From assembly GCA_963931865.1 (NCBI GenBank), contig OZ007507.1:13681950-13745949 (forward strand): 64,000 nucleotides of DNA. Direction: 5' to 3'. The notes under the pieces were generated by a model that saw nothing but the letters and a program-made list of their open reading frames with translations, did no database searches and was not told where the DNA came from. The number at the start of each line of letters is the position of its first letter. Position 1 is the first letter of the stretch. A program made the translations under genes and the position numbers. Below, piece by piece: positions 10,792 to 19,133 of the stretch. The stretch is from Axinella damicornis (taxonomy: Eukaryota; Porifera; Demospongiae; Axinellida; Axinellidae).

Positions 10792-12675
10792 ACACACACA
10801 AACAACCAACACACACATGCACAGGGGCGACGGCGACCTCCACGTAAGTATTTTGGTATAGCCGTTGGACCAGATCCCCCTTCCCTCTCCCCCCTCTCCC
10901 TCCCCTTCCCCCACCCCATCCCCTTTCCCCCTCCCTCCCCTCCCCTCTCCCCCCTCCCCCCTCCCCCCTCCTCCTCCCCCTCCCCTTCCCCCACCCCTCC
11001 CCATAACCCCTCCTCCCTCCCCTCCCCATACGCCCTCCCCCCTCCCCTTCCCACTTTCACCTCCCCCCACACATACACAATTATTGAACCCACCTATTTG
11101 TTATTTATGAGGTACCTTGCAGTTAATCTTTTGGTAACGCACGCACAATTCCTTTCTCCAGCTCCCCCGCCCCCCTTTGAGCAGGAGAGCTGGTATCACG
11201 GTGACATAACAGGTGCAGGACTAGAGGTCGTGTTTTCCAGTGCAGAGCCTGGGCAGTACATCGTCAGGGCCAGCACATCAAGAGTGAGTCAGCGTCTGCA
11301 CAGTTCTTCCCTTCTGTGAAGTTTCTCATTACATGTACATGCCACACCCTCATGATCAATATTCAATGAGGGCTGGTTCTGTGGCACTGAATAGCAGCTA
11401 ACTTTCTTTTCACACTAGTGATAAATTATATCTAGCTTCTCTCACTTCACTGGCTTCATCTGCTGCTCCCCAATTGTATCCACACAAGAGTCTGTCACTG
11501 GACAGCTCCCAGTGCAGAAGTCTGGTGGACTTCTGCCCCCTCATGGCGTTCATGATAATGTAGCGCATGACAGTCAGTTCTCTCTTCAGCAGTCTCACGA
11601 GCTGTCGCTTCTCGCTGCATCTGCCTGAGTCCTTAACACTTTAACTGATTAAGCCATGTACAGACGTCGGCATGAGACCGTCAGTGATGTCAGACTTCCG
11701 GCAATGTCCTTGGGACTTAGGCTCTGCGCCAGCAGAGAGGGCGGGACAGGGGGAGCACTCAGCCTAGGTAACATGGCCGCTTCTGGGTTGGAGCTGGGTT
11801 GGCCATTTCTCTCCTCTCACCTAGTAGGGCCTCCATTTCTGGCAGTGAAGCGTTTTTCTCGGTCTAGACGAGCGATGGTCGGCAGAGATCCGTGACTATT
11901 GAATGCCCCTTGATAGGTGGGTGTGGTTACAAGTCACGAATGTGTAGAGGATTGCTGCAGTGTGTGGAGTTTGGGGGCTGAAAAGCAAGAGTAGGTTTAA
12001 TGCATCCATAAGCGAAGAGAGACCTCCGGAGAAAAACAAGTTAATGTCTGAGGTGATGACACCCTTGTATGATAATGTCTCTGGCAAAGACCATTAAAAA
12101 ATTAGTGCCACCTTACAAAGGTCAGCCAGTCTGGTTCCACTCCTGAAAACTCCACTTCTGTTGCTCGCACACACACACACACACAAACACACACTCACGC
12201 ATATAACAGTGGAACCTGTCTATAGTGGTCACTGTTTAAGGTCCAAGATGACCTGCCTACAGCAGCCACCTGTCCATGGTGGCCCAAGGTGACTACTGTA
12301 GACAGGTTCCACTGTACACGCATATCATGAATTCTTAGCACCACGCAAGTGGAAGTTACTCGTGTGTTTTCAGTCACTGGACTGGTGGCCATTTCTTCAC
12401 AACTGATTACACAGTGCATTGTTTGTACACTACAACAGGATGGAGGATACTCTGTTTCGGTGAAGGGCATTCTCCGCATTCACCACTTTCTACTTGAGAT
12501 CCTACCCACTGGGGGGCGGGTCAAGATTGCCGAGGAGGGAGGCACTTGGTACGAGTTTGATTCCATGTCGGCTCTGATTGAGAACTACAAACATAAAGAA
12601 TGCATTCTGAAAAGTGATAGAGTCTTCCTTGGAGAACCGATACACGTTAGAGAATCAGTGGTTGCGTCGCTATGA
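648..12675 (+). CDS. Receptor-like protein FN3-FN3-Ig/FN3-Sushi-TM-SH2 (5' partial, 11 exons)
   Basis: Joined exons 648-935, 4742-4833, 5949-6186, 6402-6704, 7258-7506, 7954-8091, 8538-8577, 9429-9543, 10825-10843, 11162-11283 and 12439-12675 (stop TGA). All boundaries are AG/GT and all phases agree (mostly 1-1 outside, then 1-2, 2-0, 0-1, 1-0, 0-stop), giving about 612 residues after the missing start. It should be a type I membrane protein: extracellular adhesion/complement-type modules, one membrane helix, a short Pro-rich tail and a C-terminal SH2 domain. An SH2 domain binds phosphotyrosine, so the protein probably docks at phosphorylated partners at the membrane (inference). No kinase or phosphatase domain lies between TM and SH2. 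The weakest exon is the 19-bp microexon, but an exon of length 1 mod 3 is required there to keep frame. Confidence 0.75.
1004..1130. repeat. Dispersed repeat related to copies at 8153 and 58425
   Basis: The order 'tagcctYgttc..agg', 'ctacctccagtctttta', 'gcttgcagtatg', 'ggtcacg', 'ggtggacac' is shared with 8153-8275 and 58425-58555. Its left end resembles the TAGCCTCGTT family but the rest differs, so it may be a second subfamily. Confidence 0.45.
2249..3409. repeat. 28-bp minisatellite, about 41 copies, in receptor intron
   Basis: The unit reads GTGTGGTTTGGAATGG then CTCGGGGCCTCA. About 41 near-identical copies lie in the intron between the first two visible FN3 exons. Variants fall at a few positions (CTCAGT, CTCGGT, CCCAGT). 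One copy near 2965 is a base short, and a CTCCGGACC variant recurs three units apart (near 3105 and 3188), indicating higher-order duplication. As 28 is 1 mod 3 and the unit has no stop, all three plus frames stay open; these long ORFs are not genes. Confidence 0.95.
4250..4320. mobile_element. TAGCCTCGTT-family MITE with 9-bp target duplication
   Basis: A 71-bp element with ends TAGCCTCGTTGCCAGGC and GGGAGCGAGGCTA. It is flanked by tggacactg (4241-4249) and tggatactg (4321-4329), 8 of 9 identical, consistent with a 9-bp target duplication. Confidence 0.75.
4686..4739. repeat. Poly-C then CA microsatellite before FN3 exon 2
   Basis: About 37 C residues followed by (CA)n lead directly into the acceptor AG at 4740-4741. 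The tract replaces a normal polypyrimidine tract. Pro/Gly-rich ORFs across it are artefacts. Confidence 0.85.
4742..6186 (+). CDS. Receptor exons: fibronectin type III domain 2 (split)
   Basis: Exons 4742-4833 and 5949-6186 together make one FN3 domain interrupted by a phase-0 intron. The first half reads VPDAPSPPEVSTVY (A strand) through ETTWRAV. The second half reads ELNYVVFYTSSS (C strand) and ADYTVSVAAVNVVG (F-G strands). The first acceptor follows directly on a poly-C then CA-repeat tract. The intron contains a 35-bp hairpin (5115-5195). Outer phases are 1 and 1. Confidence 0.72.
5115..5195. repeat. 35-bp hairpin inverted repeat
   Basis: The left arm 5115-5149 (GAGAATATTCGGTTCAAGG...) and right arm 5161-5195 (...CCTTGAACCGAATATTCTC) are nearly perfect reverse complements around an 11-bp loop. 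It lies in a receptor intron and is probably a small foldback element. Confidence 0.8.
6402..6704 (+). CDS. Receptor exon: third extracellular beta-sandwich-like domain
   Basis: A 303-bp phase 1-1 exon (ctag/gttcta to acag/gtgagt). It reads from STNTLLSVEVDAATSS through ATLQCQFQSG, ASCLVRYGSD and VYYIVLARAGSQSV. Alternating strands, two Cys and the final YYIVLARA strand suggest an FN3- or Ig-like fold, but I cannot assign it to a family. Exon symmetry and position between FN3 and Sushi exons support it as a real module. Confidence 0.65.
6912..6996. mobile_element. TAGCCTCGTT-family hairpin MITE
   Basis: The left end TAGCCTCGTTCCCAG and right end CTGGGAACGAACGTA surround an inner hairpin (CACTTGCAG/CTGCAAGTG). 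The right end has decayed and no clear target duplication remains. Confidence 0.65.
7258..7506 (+). CDS. Receptor exon: Sushi/CCP domain
   Basis: An 83-codon phase 1-1 exon. It begins ACTPNDLGGPQLG, continues VGVPNGVVCYDG, AVYLCNDGYQLEG and GRRLCQRDGLWNGSVPACDS. The four-Cys pattern with CxxGY in the middle and a LW/W before the last Cys is the Sushi (complement control protein) signature. Sushi domains mediate protein binding at the cell surface. It lies directly membrane-proximal. Confidence 0.8.
7954..8091 (+). CDS. Receptor exon: transmembrane helix and stop-transfer
   Basis: A 46-codon phase 1-1 exon. It starts AVRAPFPVWAIAV, continues with about 25 Val/Ala/Ile/Leu residues, then YFCFCYRKKKRRT. 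The hydrophobic run followed by a basic cluster gives a type I topology with a cytoplasmic C-terminus. A closely related exon lies on the opposite strand at 35178-35291. Confidence 0.8.
8153..8275. repeat. Dispersed repeat related to 1004 and 58425
   Basis: It shares the order of blocks 'tagcctcattcc', 'cacctccagt', 'gtagtgcaaa', 'ggagggggtag', 'gacgccaggtagacagatggtagac' with 58425-58555. It lies in the intron after the TM exon. Confidence 0.5.
8538..10843 (+). CDS. Receptor exons: short Pro-rich cytoplasmic linker
   Basis: Exons 8538-8577 (DATNKTVQFVESP), 9429-9543 (YSEPDSVELSP ... RPPPVARA ... DVRAAAAT) and the microexon 10825-10843 (GRRRPP). They encode a linker of about 60 residues from the membrane to the SH2 domain. 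YSEP is a plausible phosphotyrosine site and the RPPP/PPPPPP runs are plausible SH3 or WW ligands (inference). The microexon is flanked by CA repeats and rests mainly on frame logic. The last intron before it carries a transposon-like element (10002-10564). Confidence 0.5.
10002..10564. mobile_element. TA-flanked MITE (CCGTAGATC ends) in receptor intron
   Basis: The left end TACCGTAGATCGGGAAATTT and the right end, read inward on the other strand, TACCGTAGATCCGGAAATTT differ at one base over 24 bp. The outer TA on both sides could be the target duplication, as in Tc1/mariner-type insertions. Each end also carries its own sub-hairpin (TTTTCGTCG / CGACGAAAA). Inside is an exon-like ORF, MALLRYQKPVDGVPDPGR..., ending at GAG/GTAAGT near 10293, which may be the first exon of a captured or transposon gene. 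Confidence 0.7.
10697..10820. repeat. CA microsatellite
   Basis: A long interrupted (CA)n tract directly precedes the proposed receptor microexon. The region 10870-11070 downstream is C/T-rich (CCCCTCCC-type) with no coding potential. Confidence 0.9.
11162..12675 (+). CDS. Receptor exons: C-terminal SH2 domain
   Basis: Exon 11162-11283 encodes PPPPFEQESWYHGDITGAG (alpha-A start, WYHG) and GQYIVRASTSR, the beta-B strand with the phosphotyrosine-binding Arg (FLVRES-type motif). Exon 12439-12675 continues DGGYSVSVKG, IHHFLLEI (beta-D His), GTWYEFDSMSALIENYKHKE and ends ...VRESVVASL then TGA. All key SH2 landmarks are present and the protein ends soon after the domain, so this is a complete SH2. 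The phase-0 intron holds several short inverted-repeat elements. Confidence 0.82.
12205..12316. mobile_element. MITE (ACAGTGGAACCTGTC ends) with 9-bp target duplication
   Basis: A 112-bp element whose 26-bp terminal inverted repeats, ACAGTGGAACCTGTCTA..., match at 24 positions. It is flanked on both sides by CACGCATAT (12196-12204 and 12317-12325), a perfect 9-bp duplication. It sits in the intron that splits the receptor SH2 domain. Confidence 0.8.
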
Positions 12676-12932
12676 TTAGAGGTTTACTTTGGCTGATAGT
12701 ATGCACAAATCCTTGTAGTGTGTGTTGAGTACTACATAATTTTGTGTAGATCCAATTCAATCTGTGCTGGTGTGTCTTTATTGATTTATGGAGCAGCTAC
12801 TTGTACATCCACTAATAATAATTATTGTCCAATTTTCCGTTGTATTCACCTTCAGTGTAAGAGTCAGTAAGAAATCTGCATGTTGACAATCAATATTTCT
12901 TGATGGAAGTGTTTTATGAATTGCATAGTTAT

Positions 12933-13133
12933 ACAGTCAAACCTCCGAACAAAGGACACTTTGGGAACAATATAAATTCAAGTCTTTTGTCCTTTGTAGA
13001 GAGGTTGTCCTCTTCTCAGAGGTTCAAAATGCATAGGCAAACCAATTATTTGGGACCTTGAAAAGCGTCCTTTGTAGAGAGGTTTATTATTGTGTCCCTA
13101 TCTCGGAGGGTCCACTATCGGAGGTTTGACTGT
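12933..13133. mobile_element. MITE with ACAGTCAAACCTCCGA ends
   Basis: A 201-bp element just downstream of the receptor stop. The left end ACAGTCAAACCTCCGA and right end TCGGAGGTTTGACTGT are perfect inverted repeats. Internal motifs (CCTTTGTAGAGAGGTT) recur twice. No target duplication is obvious. Confidence 0.75.
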
Positions 13134-13190
13134 GCTTCATAGTAACTATAGCTATAATATTCTTGTATATATGAACTTTTGTGTGCAAAT

Positions 13191-13258
13191 TAGCCTCGTT
13201 CCCAGGCCCGGTACCGCTTTTGGTTGCAGGAAAGAACGAAAAGCTGGGAACAAGGCTA
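13191..13258. mobile_element. TAGCCTCGTT-family MITE
   Basis: The ends are TAGCCTCGTTCCCAGGCCC and CTGGGAACAAGGCTA. No matching target duplication is visible. It lies just outside the 13.3-19.0 kb duplicated segment. Confidence 0.7.
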
Positions 13259-14164
13259 TGCTGGATATGGTACTTCCATATTATAGGCTAAAGTGTGATC
13301 CAGAGAATAATAGGATATCAACAAAATGTCGTGATCATCAGATAGAAAGTATTAATACAATGTAGCAGTTACTGCATGCAGTACAATTTTAGGAAAACCC
13401 TTCACCACAATAATTGCATCATCAGCAATATTGCCTGCAGTTTTATTGTAATGGTTATTCATAATCACAATATTATCATCACGTACTGATGCATGACGTG
13501 CATGACGTGCATGCATGTAGGGCCAGCGCAAACCAAGTCTTAGAAACACGTACGTACCACCCGCGCGATGCAATTTGTACTGCTTGAGGCCTCAATGATA
13601 TATACAGATAGCAATACATCCACAGGGAATGATAAAGAAAGATGTTGCATGTTTATGTATCTGTTTGAGCATGAGGTCTCTGCTGAAACTGCATCCCGTA
13701 CGTGGATGCTAGTTACCTACATGTGGAATGAACGTAACTGAATGGCCGGGGTTTTGAATAATTTTTTCCCCCTACACTGGCAACCCCATGCACAGGATTG
13801 TTTACTCATGAGGCTTTGAGCACGTACCCATGCAGGGCCTCATGGCCATTGGACAGTAGCATATGGCTCCCCGAGCAGTGGTGGCAAACCCTTGATGTCT
13901 TCTTGGTTATAGTTACATCATAATTATAGATTAAATTTTATGGCAGTGTGTGTCAAGTAGAATATGATACATGTAGTATAGCATACTCCTATACCCTGCA
14001 TCCATATGGAAGCCACCGTATATACTAATTCCTCCAATCACAGTAGTATCTGTAAGCATCTCAGGGTACTATCTTGTTACTGATTGCATGTACTTTCTAC
14101 AACATCATTATGTAAAGAGTGATCTACATAAATTATTATCGTAACTAACTGACAATCATGCTAG

Positions 14165-17100
14165 TTAGTTTTCAACATTGCAGTACTCCAGTAGGGGTTC
14201 TCTCAGCTCATTGAAAGTGAGGACCTGTTGCCTCATCTCATTGTCTCTGTTCTTTTGAGCCTGATCTCCCTCAGATCTGTTGTCCCTTGCCACCAGTGGT
14301 TGCTGATTGCCCTGCACGTTGCTTGGTGCAGAGATGTTCTTGTACAACCTTGAGGATCTGATGCGAGTGACTACGTGAATGACTGTGACGGTTATGAACT
14401 GTGCAAGTGCGATTGTAGTTGAGGTGTACACAAGAGCAGTTTGATTTCCACCTGTTAATCGTGAGTAGAGTGTGGCACTTGAAACTATGCCCAAGTTGAG
14501 ATATGAGGAGAACTCTAAAGCATTCAAGTACAACAATTTGTATATTCCTCCAGTGAAGGAAGTGTACACCAGGACACACAGAACAGCTGTGCCAGTAGCT
14601 AGGAGGCTTACTGCTGGGTTACTGAGAGCATTAACTAGATAAAGTGCAACTCGAAGCAGCATAAGAATCCCTGTCCAGTAGCGGTGCTCGTCTTTGTAGG
14701 GTCCGGCATGTGCATCAAGAATTGGTTTCAGTTTTCTGACCCAAGTCAAAATTCTGTAGTTGTTGGATTTGCGTTGAGGGCATGGAATGCATATAATTAC
14801 TGTTGTGTACAAGAGGAATATGACCAGCAGAAGCAAGGCAGCCATGAACAGTGGAATGTGTTTTCCTTCCAAGTAATTGACATTTCCATCATAAAGCCAG
14901 ACCTTTCTCACAGACCCATCGGAGTATATCAACTCAGTTGATGAGAGTGCAGTGATGATGATCCGAAGCAGCTTTGCATACGAGAGCAAAAATAAGGTGG
15001 CAAGAACCTGTACCGAGTTTCTCCCACTTAGCTTTGCTGCAGAGGATGAATAATGGCTTGAAATAATAATGACAGAAGACAAGGTCCAGATGTAGAATGG
15101 AAAGACGAACTGCAGCCATGTCTTTGTATAGGCATCCATTCCATCGTAGAAGCACGTCTCAATGCCGAGGTCTAGGTTGATCCAAGCTATGAACCAGCTG
15201 AGGAATGAGTTTGTTGTGCTGGGAGGGAAGAACGTGGCATGGCTAGCTCTCACAATGTTTGCACAGAAAATTAGCCCATTGATTGTCCCCACTGAAACAG
15301 TGAGGTTCAGTAATGTGAGAAAAACTACTAACACCATACCAGAAACAATGAAAATAGGAACCCAAACCAAAACCAACATACTTGAGCACTGTTTGCATCT
15401 AGATGTTCCAAACACCAGGGTGAGATTTTGTTGACATGCTCCGCATAGAATGCCAGAGCGGGAGAATTCACACTGCTTATCTGGTTCCTCCAAGTCAATG
15501 TCAATGGTGTTGGGGTTGCAGTAGTCAAATGGGCAGCTCTTATGGATTATGATTCCATCTTGCGAACCGTTCGCAATTGTTGCATTGATCCACATGGAAG
15601 ATTTCCGGTGGACCATCTGGCTGTTTATGCTGCAGTTTATTCCATTTTGTGTTAGGTGGGGGTGACATACGCATGTAGAGTTGAACAGCACAAACCCTAA
15701 TGGGCAAGGACGCACTAGGATCTGCACATGAAGATCAGTGTGTTGGAGTAATATTGATTTGCTTAGTATATGAAAGATATCTGTAATGAAATTCAAGTAC
15801 GTCCATTCAGGTACATTAAACTTATCGACTGTTAAAATCATATCTTCAAAGTGATTACTGGATGCTATCGTGTAAGTTAAATTTGTGCAGTTCCTTCCTA
15901 CCACCTGGGTTCCCTGCAAAGACTCCATTTGTGGTAAATTATTGCTGACGTTCGTTGAAATGAACCTAGCATGCACTGCAAATGGTACAGTTCCAAACCG
16001 TTGTCCCACACAAACTGCTGGTATTTGAAATGTCTCTCCGGGATAAGCAGTAATCTTGTGTTTGGTTGTGCTGCAGGCAGGAAGGCCATTGATGCACACA
16101 CAAACCCTCGTGGGATTGGAAGACACAGTTGACAAATCATGTGAAGCTTCTTGGAAGTGAAACATTGAATCAAAAACATTGGCACCAATAACTGTATATC
16201 CTCTTATCTGGCACAAATCCACCCATCCACCATACAGAGCGCCACCAGCGTAATCAGCAGTGTTATTTAGAAACACCACACTAGGGACATCCCCTTCAGG
16301 ATACAATACTTGAGTTGGCTCAAAGAAACACTGTTTGTTGTTGCTGGTAGGGTCATGTAAATCTGGTTTAAACCATGTTGCTATGGCATCCGTCACGTGC
16401 AGAGCACCACCATAACTCTGTGCATGATTTCTTATAAATAAGATCTCACAATTTGCGTTTAGCACTATTGAGGCTCCATTTCTCAATGCTACTGCACCAC
16501 CATCAGAGGCTTCATTATCTGAGCATACCATAGCACCTTTAATGTCTATGATGGAGCCATCGGCCAAAATGGCACCTCCATCCTGATCAGCATGGTTGCC
16601 TACAAAAGAGATGTTAGTTTGTTCCCCGACAATCATTCTAGAATTGTCATACAATGCTACAGCACCGCCTTCCTCCCCACAATTTCTTGCAAATTCTATT
16701 CTGAAACTTGGTTGGAAGTGTAGTGTAGAATTTGTGGCATAAATTGCACTACCCAAATTTGCAGTGAATGTGACATCTCCATAAATTGATAGTGAGCTTT
16801 GTTCCAGAGACATTTTTCGGGGAAAATGATTGTTCCCATAAACGGTGATGTTACTGTAGGTCGCTATTATTGCACTTGTCATGTTTACGTCTCCATAAAA
16901 GAGTACACTGCTTCCCTTCAGGCGTACTGTACTGGTGGATCCAGCAAGGATGAAATAACTTCCCCCATGAATCTCAATGTGGTTGTAGTAGGCGAACATC
17001 CCACAAAACAAGACGGTTAGCTGCGATATTCTTAGGTAGGTCACATTTCTGAATGCAAACCCGATTGCAGGTGCTTTGCACTGAATCACGCACTTTGAGT

Positions 17101-17371
17101 CACGGTCAGATCCAATCAGGGTAATGTTCTCCACATTTTCAATCCTGAAAAATTTACTTGCGTACACATGATGTCCAGGCAAAAAGTTTACAATTGTGTT
17201 AGGCACAATGTAATTGGATGGATTCTGTGCCAATTCCGATAGGGTAAGGCAAGGCTTGTTTGGACAACTTGTATTACCACTGGGCGTGACATAGAGCTGC
17301 TCGGTCACAGCAGTGCAGCAGAGCAATGGGATGAAGGATAACAGTAGCCAGTGGGTGAATAGATGCGTCAT
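14165..17371 (-). CDS. Beta-helix repeat, multi-pass membrane protein (intact)
   Basis: An intronless ORF. I take the start at Met 18 of the longer frame (17371) because the paralogue begins there and a signal peptide (HLFTHWLLLSFIPLLCCTAV) follows at once. Residues about 60-400 form a right-handed beta-helix-like region. It carries five GGA(V/I/L) motifs (EEGGAVAL, QDGGAILA, SDGGAVAL, SYGGALHV, YAGGALYG) alternating with FxxN motifs (FVGN, FIRN, FLNN), the pattern of Pmp/polymorphic outer-membrane-type repeats. A Cys-rich membrane-proximal part (GILCGACQQN, SRCKQC) precedes several hydrophobic helices from about residue 665 to 1015. The tail is short and charged. It probably acts at the cell surface; ligand unknown. 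Many N-glycosylation sequons support an extracellular N-terminus. Confidence 0.8.
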   Translation of the reverse strand: MTHLFTHWLLLSFIPLLCCTAVTEQLYVTPSGNTSCPNKPCLTLSELAQNPSNYIVPNTIVNFLPGHHVYASKFFRIENVENITLIGSDRDSKCVIQCKAPAIGFAFRNVTYLRISQLTVLFCGMFAYYNHIEIHGGSYFILAGSTSTVRLKGSSVLFYGDVNMTSAIIATYSNITVYGNNHFPRKMSLEQSSLSIYGDVTFTANLGSAIYATNSTLHFQPSFRIEFARNCGEEGGAVALYDNSRMIVGEQTNISFVGNHADQDGGAILADGSIIDIKGAMVCSDNEASDGGAVALRNGASIVLNANCEILFIRNHAQSYGGALHVTDAIATWFKPDLHDPTSNNKQCFFEPTQVLYPEGDVPSVVFLNNTADYAGGALYGGWVDLCQIRGYTVIGANVFDSMFHFQEASHDLSTVSSNPTRVCVCINGLPACSTTKHKITAYPGETFQIPAVCVGQRFGTVPFAVHARFISTNVSNNLPQMESLQGTQVVGRNCTNLTYTIASSNHFEDMILTVDKFNVPEWTYLNFITDIFHILSKSILLQHTDLHVQILVRPCPLGFVLFNSTCVCHPHLTQNGINCSINSQMVHRKSSMWINATIANGSQDGIIIHKSCPFDYCNPNTIDIDLEEPDKQCEFSRSGILCGACQQNLTLVFGTSRCKQCSSMLVLVWVPIFIVSGMVLVVFLTLLNLTVSVGTINGLIFCANIVRASHATFFPPSTTNSFLSWFIAWINLDLGIETCFYDGMDAYTKTWLQFVFPFYIWTLSSVIIISSHYSSSAAKLSGRNSVQVLATLFLLSYAKLLRIIITALSSTELIYSDGSVRKVWLYDGNVNYLEGKHIPLFMAALLLLVIFLLYTTVIICIPCPQRKSNNYRILTWVRKLKPILDAHAGPYKDEHRYWTGILMLLRVALYLVNALSNPAVSLLATGTAVLCVLVYTSFTGGIYKLLYLNALEFSSYLNLGIVSSATLYSRLTGGNQTALVYTSTTIALAQFITVTVIHVVTRIRSSRLYKNISAPSNVQGNQQPLVARDNRSEGDQAQKNRDNEMRQQVLTFNELREPLLEYCNVEN

Positions 17372-17422
17372 AGTACTAGGGATGATTTTCTTCTTTAGAA
17401 ATCCAAGTAGCTTGAAAGTCAC

Positions 17423-19133
17423 TGGCAGTGTTGTTCTTTCCCTTCACCTTCAGAATTCAAAGAAGTGACCAGGTTGAGATTGTTATACCACTGTCTGAAA
17501 TTGAATATGGTTTCAGGAAGATATAGATGCACAGATACACAACTAATTCATTGTGCATGCAGACATAGCTAGTCCCTAACTTCTAGCCCTCATTCTGCAT
17601 TCAACTTAAAATAACCCATAGAATGGTTACTCTGGTTTCAGTGAACTCCCATGCACTTCAAACTAACCAGGTAACTACCATGAAGAGAATGGACAAACAT
17701 GTCTACCATCCACCATTCCAAAGAGTCACTCCTTCAAATTCTGTCACACTTCATAAAGCAAGGCAGACACTTGTCTACTAGCTGAAGCATGCAGTGTGCA
17801 TGTGCATGGTACTCCCCCAGTTAGCTATAGCTATGCATCCATGCATCTGTTAGCTATAGCTAATGTTCATTAACCAGAAATGTAATGCATCATCTGCTGG
17901 TATATAGTAGTTTGCAGTGCATGAGAGTTCACTCAAACCAGAGTAACCACTATGATTTTAAATGATGCAGTGTATGCATGTAGCTAGCCAGGTGCCTGTA
18001 TGCAACATGGGAAGGTCAAGGACCTGATAAGTGTTACAGTAAAGCTACAAACCATTGTACAAAATCATTATGACATGCAGCTTTGTTGAGAATTTTGTTG
18101 CACTGGAATATAATACTTGTTGACTCCATTATTCTTATTCACATCGATAAGCACGGCCTTGTTGCATAGCTAGCACTAAGCCTGAATGCATCTTGGGAGT
18201 CACATGATACTTCATGTATAGCAGAAATGACCAATGCTTACCTCTTAATTCAATCAATCTCTCAATAATATACGTACAGCAGTAATTCTCGTAAGTATCT
18301 GGCCAAGTTAACGACTTTAGCAGGATACAAAATACACACAAACTTTTTACATGAATGATCGAGACACGAGATACTGAACTAATACAAACAGCTACGTTTT
18401 GGGACTATGTATCAAAACTGATAACATTGAAACCAAGAGTGTATACACTCTCGATTGAAACTGATTATTTTAGCACTAAACTTCACAAGGAAAGTATTTT
18501 GCCTTTAGAGAATACAATTGCTGTATAAATTATGGCTATAGCTATAGCAGTTAGGATATTGGTTTAGTATGTCATGTTTTGCTCATAATTATTTGTATGG
18601 TCAATGGCACATCATAATGTGCACTTGTAACTAAAGAAATAACTGAAGAAGTAAGTAGCTATGATCTCACTTAATGTGCACTTGTAACTAAAGAGATAAC
18701 TGAAGAATTAAGTAGCTATGATCTCACTTAATGTGCGCTTGTAACTAAAGAAATAACTGAAGAAGTAAGTAGCTATGGTCTCACTGAGCACCACCATATG
18801 ATACTTTTGCATGAGAATTTGTCATTGGATAGCTAATTCTGGCTTCTGGTGCTGGTGGTAGTATCTTGTAGCTAGTGTAGCCTGCACCTTTAATAGTAGG
18901 GTGAAGCCGACTTCCATATGTGGAACGACAGTAAATTCCTGCATATTAGTGGTGTAAAGACCATACATCGGAAACCCGGGGAAGGCCCAGAGATTTTGTC
19001 GTGGACGTGTGGACACGCCCCGCATATCGAGTCGGTCGTTTCAGCCGCTATCGCGTAAAGAGGAAACAGAGAGTAGCTAGGTTTAGTGTACTTTGCATCT
19101 CAGCGTGGTAGCTAGCTACTAAACGCATCAACC
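17423..19133. other. Intergenic region between divergent genes
   Basis: This spacer separates the minus-strand beta-helix gene from the plus-strand death-domain gene, so promoters of both should lie here. I see A/T-rich sequence, TAGCTA-type short repeats and the 57-bp triplication at 18615-18785. No exon is supported. Confidence 0.6.
18615..18785. repeat. 57-bp tandem repeat, three copies
   Basis: The unit starts TAATGTGCACTTGTAACTAA and runs through GAAGTAAGTAGCTATG. Copies start at 18615, 18672 and 18729. The 44-50 kb duplicate has only one partial copy, interrupted by a small element at 49447-49583. Confidence 0.9.

Larger units (their letters stand above)
13282..18955. repeat. Segmental duplicate A1 (paired with 44.0-49.8 kb)
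   Basis: Sequence from 'taggctaaagtgtgatccagagaat' to 'gtaaattcctgcatattag' recurs collinearly and in the same orientation at about 44023-49786, with scattered substitutions and indels. The segment contains one beta-helix membrane gene, its upstream region and flanks. The spacer on its low-coordinate side (12676-14164) holds only the elements listed; I see no exon. Confidence 0.85.

Noticed and set aside
10663..11319. Thr/His- and Cys/Val-rich ORFs over CA repeats (also 58404-59045)
   Set aside because: Microsatellite artefacts; only the short SH2 exons at their ends are real.
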